Shown: positions 25,892 to 34,491 of the stretch, one piece after another
Layout of the letters: each line of letters begins with the position of its first letter
Numbering within the stretch: position 1 is the first letter of the stretch
The notes under the pieces: model-generated
Database searches by the model: none
The model's input: only the letters and a program-made list of their open reading frames with translations
What the model was told of the DNA's origin: nothing
Assembly (NCBI RefSeq): GCF_900102055.1
Contig: NZ_FNBA01000002.1
Coordinates: 62,001-126,000 of the forward strand
DNA from: Ulvibacter litoralis
Lineage (GTDB): Bacteria > Bacteroidota > Bacteroidia > Flavobacteriales > Flavobacteriaceae
Direction of reading: 5' to 3'
Length of the DNA stretch: 64,000 nt
Position numbers and translations under genes: made by a program

Positions 25892-26431
25892 ATGAGTTTA
25901 GAAAAAATATTATCTATTTCGGGAAAACCAGGATTGTACAAGTTAACAACACAAACTAGATCTGGTTTTTTAGCAGAATCATTACTTGATGGTAAAAAGA
26001 TTAGCGTAGGAGGAAGACACAATGTAAGTTTACTTTCTGAAATTGCAATCTACACACTTACTGAAGAATTGCCTTTACGTGAGGTTTTCTTGAAGATTTC
26101 TGAAAAAGAAAACGGAAAAGAAGCTATAAACCATAAAGTTTCAAAAGACGAACTAGAAGAATATTTCTTTTCAGTATTGCCAGATTACGACGAAGACAGA
26201 GTATATGCTAGTGATATCAAGAAAGTAGTGCAATGGTACAATTTACTTGTAAAAAATGGTGTGACTGATTTTTCTGAAAAAGAAGAAGTTGCTGAAGAAA
26301 CTAAAAAAGAAAAGGCAGATCCTAAAAAAGGAGGCGCAGCTAAAACGGTAGCTCCAAAAAGTACATCGCCTAAAGCATCCTCTTCTAAAAAAGGAGCTGC
26401 AGCTAAAAGTACAGCGGCTAGAAAGAAATAA
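25892..26431 (+). CDS. DUF5606 domain protein with Lys/Ala-rich tail
   Basis: 179 residues. The first ~130 (SLEKILSISGKPGLYKL, SGFLAESLLDGKKISV, ELEEYFFSVLPDYDEDRVY, DIKKVVQWYNLLVKNG) match the Bacteroidetes DUF5606 family, of unknown function. The last ~45 residues are low complexity: an acidic-to-basic switch, then a Lys/Ala/Ser/Pro-rich tail (KASSSKKGAAAKSTAARKK) like a histone H1 C-terminus, suggesting nucleic-acid binding (inference). It lies between def and mazG and is followed by a strong terminator. Confidence 0.85.
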   Translation: MSLEKILSISGKPGLYKLTTQTRSGFLAESLLDGKKISVGGRHNVSLLSEIAIYTLTEELPLREVFLKISEKENGKEAINHKVSKDELEEYFFSVLPDYDEDRVYASDIKKVVQWYNLLVKNGVTDFSEKEEVAEETKKEKADPKKGGAAKTVAPKSTSPKASSSKKGAAAKSTAARKK

Positions 26432-26538
26432 TTTGTAACTGTAAAGCAAATACGGTTTAGCGAACAATATTCAATAATTGTAAGAGAATTTAATGTAGTG
26501 CTGCTTTTGCGCAGTAGTCAAGTTCTTTTAATTATCAT

Positions 26539-26572
26539 AAAAAAGGTAGGAGTGTATACTCCTACCTTTTTT
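26539..26572. terminator. Strong bidirectional intrinsic terminator
   Basis: A perfect 15-bp stem (AAAAAAGGTAGGAGT / ACTCCTACCTTTTTT) with a GTAT loop. The A and T tails allow use on both strands. It separates the DUF5606 and mazG transcripts. Confidence 0.9.
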
Positions 26573-26634
26573 CTTTTTAAGGGATTTTTGTAAATCATTT
26601 TCGTTCTCCGTTCCTTTAAAATAAAGAATTCTTG

Positions 26635-26642
26635 TAGCTTTG
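26635..26642 (+). promoter_or_regulatory. -7 box TAGCTTTG for mazG
   Basis: Exact TAnnTTTG match, 25 nt before the ATG at 26668. Confidence 0.6.
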
Positions 26643-26667
26643 TTTTTAGCACCGATACCCAATTACT

Positions 26668-27441
26668 ATGAATTCTAGAGAAAACCAACTGAAGGCGTTT
26701 GACCGTTTGTTAACCATTATGGATGAGTTGCGTGAGCAATGTCCTTGGGATAAAAAACAAACCATGGAAACGCTCCGACACTTAACCATTGAAGAGACGT
26801 ATGAGTTGGGAGATGCTATTTTAGAAAAAGATCTAGAAGAGGTCAAAAAGGAATTAGGTGATGTATTATTACATATTGTTTTTTACGCAAAAATAGGAAG
26901 TGAAACCAACGATTTTGATATTGCCGATGTGTGTAATGAAATATGCGAAAAGCTTATTTCTAGACATCCCCATATTTATGGAGACGTAGTTGTTGAAAAT
27001 GAAGAGGATGTGAAAAAGAACTGGGAAAATTTAAAACTAAAAGAAGGAAAAACAAGCGTTTTAGAGGGTGTTCCAAAATCGCTTCCAGCATTGGTAAAAG
27101 CAAATAGAATTCAAGATAAAGTTGCGGGAGTAGGGTTTGATTGGGAAGAACCACAACAAGTTTTTGAAAAATTACAAGAAGAATTAGAAGAGTTGCAATA
27201 TGAGGTTTCTGAAAACAACAAGGAGGCCATAGAAGCTGAGTTTGGTGATGTTTTATTCTCTATGATTAACTACGCACGTTTTCTTAAAGTAGACCCTGAA
27301 AACGCCTTAGAACGCACAAACAAGAAGTTTATCAAGCGTTTTCAATACCTAGAAGGCAAAGCAAAAGAATTGGGTAAATCGATGGACGAAATGACTCTTG
27401 CCGAAATGGATGTATATTGGGAAGAAGCGAAAAAAATCTAG
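26668..27441 (+). CDS. mazG: Nucleoside triphosphate pyrophosphohydrolase
   Basis: All-alpha NTP pyrophosphohydrolase that removes non-canonical or excess NTPs, giving NMP and PPi. The 257-residue protein is the two-domain form: N-terminal domain with QCPWDKKQTMETL near 24 and EETYELGDAI near 42 (metal-binding EExxE type), then a second domain with LEELQYEV, EAEFGDVLFSMINYARFL near 191 and the C-terminal EMDVYWEEAKK. It is transcribed alone from its own promoter and meets the methyltransferase gene 4 bp from its stop. Confidence 0.95.
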   Translation: MNSRENQLKAFDRLLTIMDELREQCPWDKKQTMETLRHLTIEETYELGDAILEKDLEEVKKELGDVLLHIVFYAKIGSETNDFDIADVCNEICEKLISRHPHIYGDVVVENEEDVKKNWENLKLKEGKTSVLEGVPKSLPALVKANRIQDKVAGVGFDWEEPQQVFEKLQEELEELQYEVSENNKEAIEAEFGDVLFSMINYARFLKVDPENALERTNKKFIKRFQYLEGKAKELGKSMDEMTLAEMDVYWEEAKKI

Positions 27442-27445
27442 CGAC

Positions 27446-28072
27446 TTACTGTTTAAATACAACTACATTCCCTTCCACCGTTAGGGAAGAAAAATCCATG
27501 TGTTCTTTTATCCAGGTTAAGTTTCTTTCCGAATAAAAAACTACATGTGTGCTGTCATTTTTGTAATACCAGTTTCCAAAATTCTCTTTCTTCGGAAGTA
27601 ATTGCGTCATACAATATAATTTTCCGTTAGGTTTTAAAAGGTTCCGAAGCAATTTAAATTCTTTATTGGGCGAACTAAAATGTTCCATTACTTCACTACA
27701 TATTATAAAATCATAGGTAGCATGCAAAGACTCTTTTTCAGGGTAGAAAAAAGGGTCGTATAGCGTAATTGAATAGCCTTTGTCTTTTAATAGTTTTGCG
27801 ATAACTGGTCCTGGGCCTGCACCAAAATCTAATCCGATAGCTGTTTGGGGCTGCTGCTGAAAAATACGAGTTACAATCGGTGCTACAAAGTCTTGGTAGT
27901 TGGTGTCGTTTACATCGTTTTGATGCTGTAAATACCTTTTTTTCTCGGCTTCGGTTGAAGGGAAGTGCGACGAGTGTTTAAACACCAAATCACACATGCT
28001 GCATTGTAGAAATAAAATACCCCCACTGTTACAAAACTCTTTTATAGAAGTATCGTGACAGAGAGGGCACAT
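27446..28072 (-). CDS. Zinc-ribbon class I SAM-dependent methyltransferase
   Basis: 208 residues. Two CxxC pairs (CPLC at 2-5 and CSMC near 24-27) form a zinc ribbon, followed by SAM motif I GLDFGAGPGPVIAKLL near 79-94 and DFIICSEVMEHFSSP near 120. It shares this design with the protein at 19551-20510 but is shorter. Substrate unknown; these resemble the methyltransferase_23 group. It is convergent with mazG (4-bp gap), and the DUF349 gene ends upstream of it by 15 bp. Confidence 0.82.
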   Translation of the reverse strand: MCPLCHDTSIKEFCNSGGILFLQCSMCDLVFKHSSHFPSTEAEKKRYLQHQNDVNDTNYQDFVAPIVTRIFQQQPQTAIGLDFGAGPGPVIAKLLKDKGYSITLYDPFFYPEKESLHATYDFIICSEVMEHFSSPNKEFKLLRNLLKPNGKLYCMTQLLPKKENFGNWYYKNDSTHVVFYSERNLTWIKEHMDFSSLTVEGNVVVFKQ

Positions 28073-28087
28073 TGTTTTTGTTTAATA

Positions 28088-30103
28088 TTATTGGCGTGCA
28101 GCTCTAATCTTAGAAAGTTTTGCTTTCCAAACTTCCAATTGCTCTTTGTGACGCGCAATATTTGTATGTACGTCTTTTACCAATGGATTATTAGAATCTA
28201 CATTTTGAAAGAAACCTAAGTTATTTTCTAACTGACGAATTTCATTTTTACTTTCTTCAATTTTCTTAGAGATGAAAAATTGCTCGTTTTGAAGTTTTCG
28301 ATCGTCTTCTTGCGAAACCATCGAATTGAGTTTATTTTCAAATTTAATAAGCTCAGATTCTTTTTTGCCTAAATCTAATTTACCAAAAAGACCGTCTAAT
28401 GCTTTATTGAAATCTTGCTCGATACTTTTCTTGTTATACGGTACACGACCCAATTCTTTCCATTCTGAAATTTTCCCTTTAATATTGGTAATATCAGTTT
28501 TATGGTCACCGGTTAATTCGAAACTAGAAAGATTTTCTAAAAAGGCTTTTTTGGTGTCATAATTAGCCATTTCCTCTTTATTAGCTTCATTTTTTTGAGC
28601 ATTAATTCTGTCAAAATAATGATTACAAGAGGCTTTAAATTTTTTCCAAATCTTGTCGCTATCTTTTCTAGGAACGTGACCAATTTTTCTCCAATCGTTC
28701 TGGATTTTCTTCATTAACGGAGTCACTGTTTCAAAATCGTCACTGTCTTTATTTTCTTCAGCGATTTTAATAAGCTCTCGTTTCTTTTCTAGATTGGTGT
28801 ATTGTTCTTTCTTTTGGTTTTTATAGAAGCTGTTTTTCTCGTGATTAAAAAGCCTGGTTGCTTCTTTAAATTCGTTCCAAATTTCTTTATTCTTAGCACG
28901 AGGGACTTTTCCAGTTTCAAAATAAGCGTCACGTAATTCTTGTACTTTTTTAATTGCGTTTTGCCAACCTTGATGACTTGGTTTTGTAGTAGAAACCACC
29001 TCTTTTATTTTAGCGATTAGTTCCTTTTTAGCTTCGTAATTTTTATCGTAGGATGCCTCTTCTTCTTTTAATAGTTCAAATCGTTTGTCGTGAATTACTT
29101 TTGTAGCTTCACTAAACTTGTCCCAAACATCATCACGATACTCTTTAGCAACAGGTCCAATGTCTTCTTTCCACATTTTATGCAACATTTGTAATTCGCG
29201 GAAAGCTTTATTAACATCGGCTTCTTGAGCTAATTCGTTGGCACGAACAATAAGCTTTAACTTTTGCTCAAGATTGTGTTTAAAGTCTAAATCTCTAAAC
29301 TCTCTGTTTAAATGTAAAAAGTCATAAAAATTCTCAACATGATGATGGTAGGTATTCCAAACAATATTGTATTTGTCTCTCGGAATTGCACCAGCAACAT
29401 GCCATTTTTCTTGAATTTCTTTAAAATGCTTGTAGGTTGTATTTATATTTTCTTCTGCATTTAGCAAACCTTTCAATTCTTCAATAAGCTCATTTCTTTT
29501 GTCAAGATTCGCCTGTAAATCCATTTTAAGATTTTTATAATGGCTATTGCGCTTTTCTTTGTAATCGAAATAAAGAGAATTGAATGTTTTTTTATCGGGT
29601 GTAGAGTAGTGGAAGTCTATAATATTTCCTCCTTCGGCTAAAAACTCTTCTTTTTTATGCTCTAATTCATCCTGAAACTTAGCGTTAAACTCGGTACGAA
29701 TTTCTTCAACGTCATGTTTCAGTTCCTGAATGGATTTTGTTTTTAGGAGTGTCTCTAATTCTGTAATGAGTTGCTTTGGAGTAAGTGTATGGTAATCCTT
29801 TTGTGCTTTTTCTTCAATGTCATCATCACTTTCTTCATCGTCTGAGGAGGCAACTTCTTCTTCGTCTTCTATCGTTTCTTCGGAAGTATCTGTAACTTCT
29901 GTAGTTGCTGTATCAGTTTCAGAAGGATCGACAGCCTCTTTTGGAGTTTCTTCTTTTTTTTCTGAAGCTGTTATTGGTGCTTCAGAAGGTGTTGCTTCTA
30001 CTTCGGTTTCAGAAGGTGTTTCAGTAACCAAATTTTCAGCTTTTTTGTTTTCTTCTGAAGTTTTTTCTATTTCTTCAGCTTTGTTTGAGTTCTCGTCAGA
30101 CAT
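28088..30103 (-). CDS. DUF349 repeat protein with acidic N-terminal extension
   Basis: 671 residues, highly charged and predicted mostly helical. The first ~100 are a low-complexity Glu/Thr/Ser-rich segment. Then come at least five ~70-residue DUF349 repeats, each with a Trp in a motif such as KEIQEKWHVAGAIPRDKYN, LHKMWKEDIGPVAKEYRD, KIQNDWRKIGHVPRKDSD and KISEWKELGRVPYNKK, and a C-terminal coiled coil. DUF349 proteins have no settled function. No signal or membrane segment. It lies upstream of the methyltransferase gene by 15 bp, and aroE ends 102 bp before its start. Confidence 0.88.
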   Translation of the reverse strand: MSDENSNKAEEIEKTSEENKKAENLVTETPSETEVEATPSEAPITASEKKEETPKEAVDPSETDTATTEVTDTSEETIEDEEEVASSDDEESDDDIEEKAQKDYHTLTPKQLITELETLLKTKSIQELKHDVEEIRTEFNAKFQDELEHKKEEFLAEGGNIIDFHYSTPDKKTFNSLYFDYKEKRNSHYKNLKMDLQANLDKRNELIEELKGLLNAEENINTTYKHFKEIQEKWHVAGAIPRDKYNIVWNTYHHHVENFYDFLHLNREFRDLDFKHNLEQKLKLIVRANELAQEADVNKAFRELQMLHKMWKEDIGPVAKEYRDDVWDKFSEATKVIHDKRFELLKEEEASYDKNYEAKKELIAKIKEVVSTTKPSHQGWQNAIKKVQELRDAYFETGKVPRAKNKEIWNEFKEATRLFNHEKNSFYKNQKKEQYTNLEKKRELIKIAEENKDSDDFETVTPLMKKIQNDWRKIGHVPRKDSDKIWKKFKASCNHYFDRINAQKNEANKEEMANYDTKKAFLENLSSFELTGDHKTDITNIKGKISEWKELGRVPYNKKSIEQDFNKALDGLFGKLDLGKKESELIKFENKLNSMVSQEDDRKLQNEQFFISKKIEESKNEIRQLENNLGFFQNVDSNNPLVKDVHTNIARHKEQLEVWKAKLSKIRAARQ

Positions 30104-30205
30104 TTATTTCAATGTTAAAGTTCTTATATCTTAGATGGTCAAGATACTAACAACTCTGCAAACAACAAAGTTCACAGCGATTTTTAGAGGATATTTATAC
30201 AAATT

Positions 30206-30937
30206 TTAAGATTTCCAGATGGACCAGGACTTTTTAGCCTGATGTTCAAGCATTTTGAACCCGTTTGTAACACGTGCCCCTTTGGCATATCCCATTTTTA
30301 AAAATTCTGTTTCTCTCGGATTGTAAATTAAATCGAAGAGTACATGATCTTTGGTGAGGTATTGATATGGAATGTTTGGTAATTCGTGAGTATTAGGGAA
30401 AGTACCTAATGGTGTGCAATTAATAATGAGATAATGACTTACCATTACATTGCGATCTAAATTTGAATAGGTTAAATTTTCATTTGTTTTTTTTCTCGAT
30501 ACAAAACGGTACGTAAACCCCATTGTTTCTAACACGTAAGCAATTGCTTTTGAAGCACCTCCAGTACCTAATATTAGGGCTGTTTTTTCTTTAATGGGTA
30601 AGAAATCTGCTAGAGCTTTGGCAAATCCATAATTATCGGTGTTATAGCCTATTAGTTTTCCGTCTCGATTAATTTTAATAGTGTTGACGGCCCCTATTTT
30701 TTTAGCTTCTTTGTCAATTCTATCTAATAATGGAATGACAGCTTCTTTGTATGGTATGGTAACATTTAAACCTTTGAGGTCTTCGTTTTTTGTGATAATA
30801 TCACATAAGTTTGAAATGGACCCTACATCGAAGTTTACGTAGGAGTCTGTTCTTTTTTCGTGTTCAAATTTTGCAGTGAAGAAGGTTTTTGAAAAGGAGT
30901 ATCCAATATCTTTTCCAATAAGTCCGTATTTAGCCAT
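30206..30937 (-). CDS. aroE: Shikimate dehydrogenase
   Basis: NADPH-dependent reduction of 3-dehydroshikimate in aromatic amino acid synthesis. At 243 residues it is a compact member. Visible: the substrate site LIGKDIGYSFSKTFF near 5-19, LKGLNVTIPYKEAVIPLLD near 54-72 with catalytic Lys65 (TIPYK), GAVNTIKI near 82, and NADP-binding ALILGTGGASKAI near 120. The 3' partner of two DUF368 genes; its start overlaps the end of the nearer one by 8 bp, so it is translationally coupled in a three-gene operon. Confidence 0.94.
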   Translation of the reverse strand: MAKYGLIGKDIGYSFSKTFFTAKFEHEKRTDSYVNFDVGSISNLCDIITKNEDLKGLNVTIPYKEAVIPLLDRIDKEAKKIGAVNTIKINRDGKLIGYNTDNYGFAKALADFLPIKEKTALILGTGGASKAIAYVLETMGFTYRFVSRKKTNENLTYSNLDRNVMVSHYLIINCTPLGTFPNTHELPNIPYQYLTKDHVLFDLIYNPRETEFLKMGYAKGARVTNGFKMLEHQAKKSWSIWKS

Positions 30938-31952
30938 TTTGGTGAGATCTTAGTTTTTGGTACCAGTCTAAGCTGAGTACTATGATTATACCAGCGAAAA
31001 TAAATAAAATCGCAAGAATTGTCTCGTAAGATAATTCCGATGGGAAATAGCGATCATACCCATAGATTATTTCTCTTCCGTTCGCGTCAAATAGTTGGTT
31101 TCCATTTGAATCGTACTTGAGTATTTTCAGTTTCCAAGGCCAAACAACACCTAGCGATCCCGCTATAAAGCCAATAATAACAGCATTGGTGGCTTTCTTG
31201 AATTTTTTTAAAACGTAGCCTAAAACATGCGATAAAAAAACCAATCCAGTTAAAGAACCAAGAGAGAAAACAACTAAAACTTTTAATAATTCAACTCGTT
31301 CAGGGTTGTTTACAAAACTAAAGTCTGCGAGTATTATATCTGAAAAGGTATCTGATAAAGCATTTACGGCGTCTACTAATAAGAGTACGTAATTTCCAAG
31401 AAGTATGAGGATAAAGGACCCTGACAATCCTGGGAGCGTCATTCCGGAGACGCCTATTATTCCGCAGAAAAACACAAAAATAAGGTTGCTATTTTCTTTA
31501 GCGGGTTCTAAAAAACTAATACTTACGCCTACAATAATTCCGCAGAGTAAATAGGCGATGTACTTTCGGCTCCATTCGCCAAAATCTTTTGCGATAAAAT
31601 AAATCGAGCCTATAATCATTCCGAAGAAAGCACTCCAAACATACTGCTCGTAATGAACAATTAAGTAATCTAGTATTTTAGAAACACTGAAGTAACTAAT
31701 CACCATTCCTAGTAGTAGCAAGCCTAAAAATCGCCCGTTTATGTATTTCGAAAAACTTTTAAAACGTCCATTGATAAGTAGCGCAAAGGCTTTTTTGTTT
31801 ATTTTCTGAAGGGAATAAATAAATTCTTCATAAAAACCTGCTACATAAGCAACCACACCACCAGACACGCCAGGAACTTTATTTGCAGCTCCCATTGCCA
31901 ATCCTTTGAGCACTAGCCATACCTTATCTGAAAATGAACGGTTTTCGTACAT
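30930..31952 (-). CDS. DUF368 polytopic membrane protein (second copy)
   Basis: 340 residues with about eight to nine hydrophobic segments. The family signature MGAANKVPGVSGGVVAYVAG lies near residues 15-34 and a second inverted-like motif GVSGMTLPGLSGSFILILLG near 166-185, both PG-S-G types. DUF368 proteins have been linked to undecaprenyl-phosphate translocation (PopT) in some bacteria; whether that holds here is inference. The stop overlaps aroE and its start abuts the other DUF368 gene (1-bp overlap), so the pair arose by tandem duplication. It has a long loop near 250-300 not seen in the first copy. Confidence 0.87.
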   Translation of the reverse strand: MYENRSFSDKVWLVLKGLAMGAANKVPGVSGGVVAYVAGFYEEFIYSLQKINKKAFALLINGRFKSFSKYINGRFLGLLLLGMVISYFSVSKILDYLIVHYEQYVWSAFFGMIIGSIYFIAKDFGEWSRKYIAYLLCGIIVGVSISFLEPAKENSNLIFVFFCGIIGVSGMTLPGLSGSFILILLGNYVLLLVDAVNALSDTFSDIILADFSFVNNPERVELLKVLVVFSLGSLTGLVFLSHVLGYVLKKFKKATNAVIIGFIAGSLGVVWPWKLKILKYDSNGNQLFDANGREIIYGYDRYFPSELSYETILAILFIFAGIIIVLSLDWYQKLRSHQNG

Positions 31953-32923
31953 TAAGGTTCTTTTTTAGCTACAGCGAGTTTTTCCAGTATAAAAATACTT
32001 AGAAAGCCTAATACCATGAATATAATAGCATAAAGTATTAAGGGCTCTTCAGCATAATTGGAAGGTAAAACACTTCGTTCTAAAAATGGAACTTTCTCAC
32101 CTGAATGACTTATTCTGTATTCTAATACCTCTTTCCAAGGCCATATTTTATTTAGTGCACCAATCATAAAACCTGTTAATACGGCTAATATTAAATTTTT
32201 ATGATGGGCAAACATCCAGTTTAAAACGCGAGAGAAGACCTTTAAGCCAACAATAGCTCCTATTCCGAAGATTGCTATTTTTAATAATGCTGATGAGAAT
32301 AACTCCCAGTTTAATTTTGAAATTCCGTCTCCTAATTGGGTAATAGTACCTATAATGGACTTGTAAGCACCGAGTAATAGAAGGATAAAAGCCCCTGAGA
32401 TTCCAGGTAAAATCATGGCGATAATAGCAATGAAACCTGCAAAAAATAAAAACCAAGTGCTATTGGTGTCTCCAATGGGTTTGGCGAGTGTAATGGCATA
32501 CGATAATGCTGTTGCGATGAGCAATGCTGCACTTACTTTTAAGTTCCATTTTGTGATTTGTTTTCCAACGTATAAAATACTAGCCAGTACAAGTCCGAAG
32601 AAAAAAGACCAAACTATAATTGGGTGATTGTGTAGTAACCAGGTAATTACTTTTGCTAAAGAAAGAATACTAATAGCCACACCGCTAAATAAAGCGAGTA
32701 GAAAACTTAAATTATAGCTTTTCCATGCGGTAGAAAATCCGTCCGATTTCCACATTTTCAAAAAGCCCATGTCTAATTTGTGTATGGTTTCTATGAGTTC
32801 TTCATAGATGCCAGAAATAAATGCGATGGTTCCGCCAGAGACACCAGGAACAACATCTGCTGCTCCCATTGCGAGTCCTTTTGCGGTTATGGTAAGGTAT
32901 TGTAATAAGTTTCGGGATGGCAT
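31952..32923 (-). CDS. DUF368 polytopic membrane protein (first copy)
   Basis: 323 residues with about eight hydrophobic segments. MGAADVVPGVSGGTIAFISG near 19-38 and IAMILPGISGAFILLLLGAY near 167-186 are the two duplicated DUF368 signature motifs. A candidate for polyprenyl-phosphate recycling (PopT-like), by family reports rather than by anything decisive here. It is first in the operon, with a TATTTTTG -7 box 19 nt upstream of its ATG. Confidence 0.87.
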   Translation of the reverse strand: MPSRNLLQYLTITAKGLAMGAADVVPGVSGGTIAFISGIYEELIETIHKLDMGFLKMWKSDGFSTAWKSYNLSFLLALFSGVAISILSLAKVITWLLHNHPIIVWSFFFGLVLASILYVGKQITKWNLKVSAALLIATALSYAITLAKPIGDTNSTWFLFFAGFIAIIAMILPGISGAFILLLLGAYKSIIGTITQLGDGISKLNWELFSSALLKIAIFGIGAIVGLKVFSRVLNWMFAHHKNLILAVLTGFMIGALNKIWPWKEVLEYRISHSGEKVPFLERSVLPSNYAEEPLILYAIIFMVLGFLSIFILEKLAVAKKEP

Positions 32924-32942
32924 AAAATAAATGTCTATCCCT

Positions 32943-32950
32943 CAAAAATA
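32943..32950 (-). promoter_or_regulatory. -7 box TATTTTTG for the DUF368-DUF368-aroE operon
   Basis: Exact TAnnTTTG match on the minus strand, 19 nt before the ATG at 32923. Confidence 0.55.
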
Positions 32951-32956
32951 CGTAAA

Positions 32957-34357
32957 TTAAAGGGAAGGATTTTCGTGTTTTTTAATAATTTCTTTAACCG
33001 ATCGCATGTCGTAAACCGAAGGAAATAATTCTTCAAGAATCATTGCGAATTCTGGTTCAAATTTCAGCCCGTTTTTAAGGTGATATTCGCCTTTTGTTTC
33101 TTCTGCTAAATAATAATATACACCTGCCAATCGGTATTCAATTTCGGCAGATTCTGGGTAAAATTCGGCAGCTTGAAAAAGGTTGTTTGTAGCTGCTTCA
33201 AATTCGCCAAGTTTTATTAAAATATCACAGCGTGTAAGCCAAGTTTCAATTTCATAATTCCCTAATTCTAACGCTTTTCTAAAACCTACTTCAGCTTCTT
33301 CAAAAAGGCTTAAGTTGTTGTTTATTTTAGCATAACGCTTCCAATACATCACATTTTCACTATCAATACTAAGCGCTTTATCAATATAGTATAGGGCTTT
33401 ATTGTAGTTTTTAATTTTGCAATAGTGATCTGTAATCGCAATCCAGCCTTTGTCTAATAAAGCGTCTTCTTCCACACATTTTGTGAAAAATTGCAATGCA
33501 AGATCGCCGTTTCCAAGTTTTTCATGACATTTTCCAATTCGCAATAATGCGAAAGAGGTAGGGTCGTCTAATCCTAAAGTGATGGTGTAACTTTCTATCG
33601 CATCGTTATAGCGTTTAAGTTTTTCCAAGACCTTTCCTTTTTCAAGGTAGGCTCCTATAAACTTATCATCGCTAATAATAGCGAAATCAAAAGCAGCTAA
33701 TGCTTTTTTATAATCTTTTAAGATAACATACTGCTTTCCTACTTGGTGCCAAGCAACTTCACAGTACGGGCTTTTATTTAAAAAGTCATTTAAATAGTCG
33801 ATGGCCTCAACATTCTGTTCTAAAAATTCGAAGCAATAAATCACATTGTAAAGCGCCGAATAGTCACTGTCGTCCGCTTCAATGCATTTCATGAAGTAAC
33901 TTTTAGCATTTTCAAAATCTTCTAAAAACAAATATTCCATTCCGATAAGGGAAAGTACATCCGATTCGTCATTGGTTAATTCAAGTGCTTTTTCTAAAAG
34001 TTGAATGGCTTTTTTATGCTCGTCTTTACGTGAAAATATATTGGCTTTCTGAATGTAAATTTCTTCGTTCGATTGCTCTAAAAGGTACAAATCGTCTAAT
34101 AGCTTCTCAGCTACTTCTAACTGATTCTCAAAAATGTACATTTCAATTTGAAACAATTTCAGATTTGTAGCGGAAGGATGCTGTTCTAGTCCTAGCTTTG
34201 TTGCCTTTTTTGCCAAAGACATTTTTCCATTTTCAAGGTAATGGTGAATAATTTCTTCAAATTCTTCTGAGTCGAAAAAAAGCACGCTATTTGTTTTAAG
34301 CATGGATTCAAAACGTGAAAGAGAGAAATTGTTATGCTCGTTAGGGGTCAATTGCAT
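32957..34357 (-). CDS. Tetratricopeptide repeat protein
   Basis: 466 residues with about ten to eleven TPR units through the whole length (for example HKKAIQLLEKALELTNDESD, YKKALAAFDFAIISDDKF, YNKALYYIDKALSIDSEN, FEEAEVGFRKALELGNYE). It has no signal peptide or membrane segment, so it is probably a cytosolic scaffold for protein interactions. Partner unknown. It ends 33 bp after the DUF368 start on the same strand; a TATCTTTA box variant lies near 34389. Confidence 0.87.
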   Translation of the reverse strand: MQLTPNEHNNFSLSRFESMLKTNSVLFFDSEEFEEIIHHYLENGKMSLAKKATKLGLEQHPSATNLKLFQIEMYIFENQLEVAEKLLDDLYLLEQSNEEIYIQKANIFSRKDEHKKAIQLLEKALELTNDESDVLSLIGMEYLFLEDFENAKSYFMKCIEADDSDYSALYNVIYCFEFLEQNVEAIDYLNDFLNKSPYCEVAWHQVGKQYVILKDYKKALAAFDFAIISDDKFIGAYLEKGKVLEKLKRYNDAIESYTITLGLDDPTSFALLRIGKCHEKLGNGDLALQFFTKCVEEDALLDKGWIAITDHYCKIKNYNKALYYIDKALSIDSENVMYWKRYAKINNNLSLFEEAEVGFRKALELGNYEIETWLTRCDILIKLGEFEAATNNLFQAAEFYPESAEIEYRLAGVYYYLAEETKGEYHLKNGLKFEPEFAMILEELFPSVYDMRSVKEIIKKHENPSL

Positions 34358-34491
34358 ACGCAGCGGTTTAACTGTTTCTTCTATTATTAAAGATACTAAT
34401 GATTGCTAAAGTTCAATAGTTATGCCGTTATTGTTGTTAACACGGTTATTAACAGGCTTTTACATGTCTAAATCACTGTTAGTCAGTTGGT

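Noticed and set aside
29817-30134. Open frame on the plus strand of 105 codons, Ser/Val rich
   Set aside because: It is the antisense of the acidic low-complexity N-terminus of the DUF349 protein; its composition follows from that.
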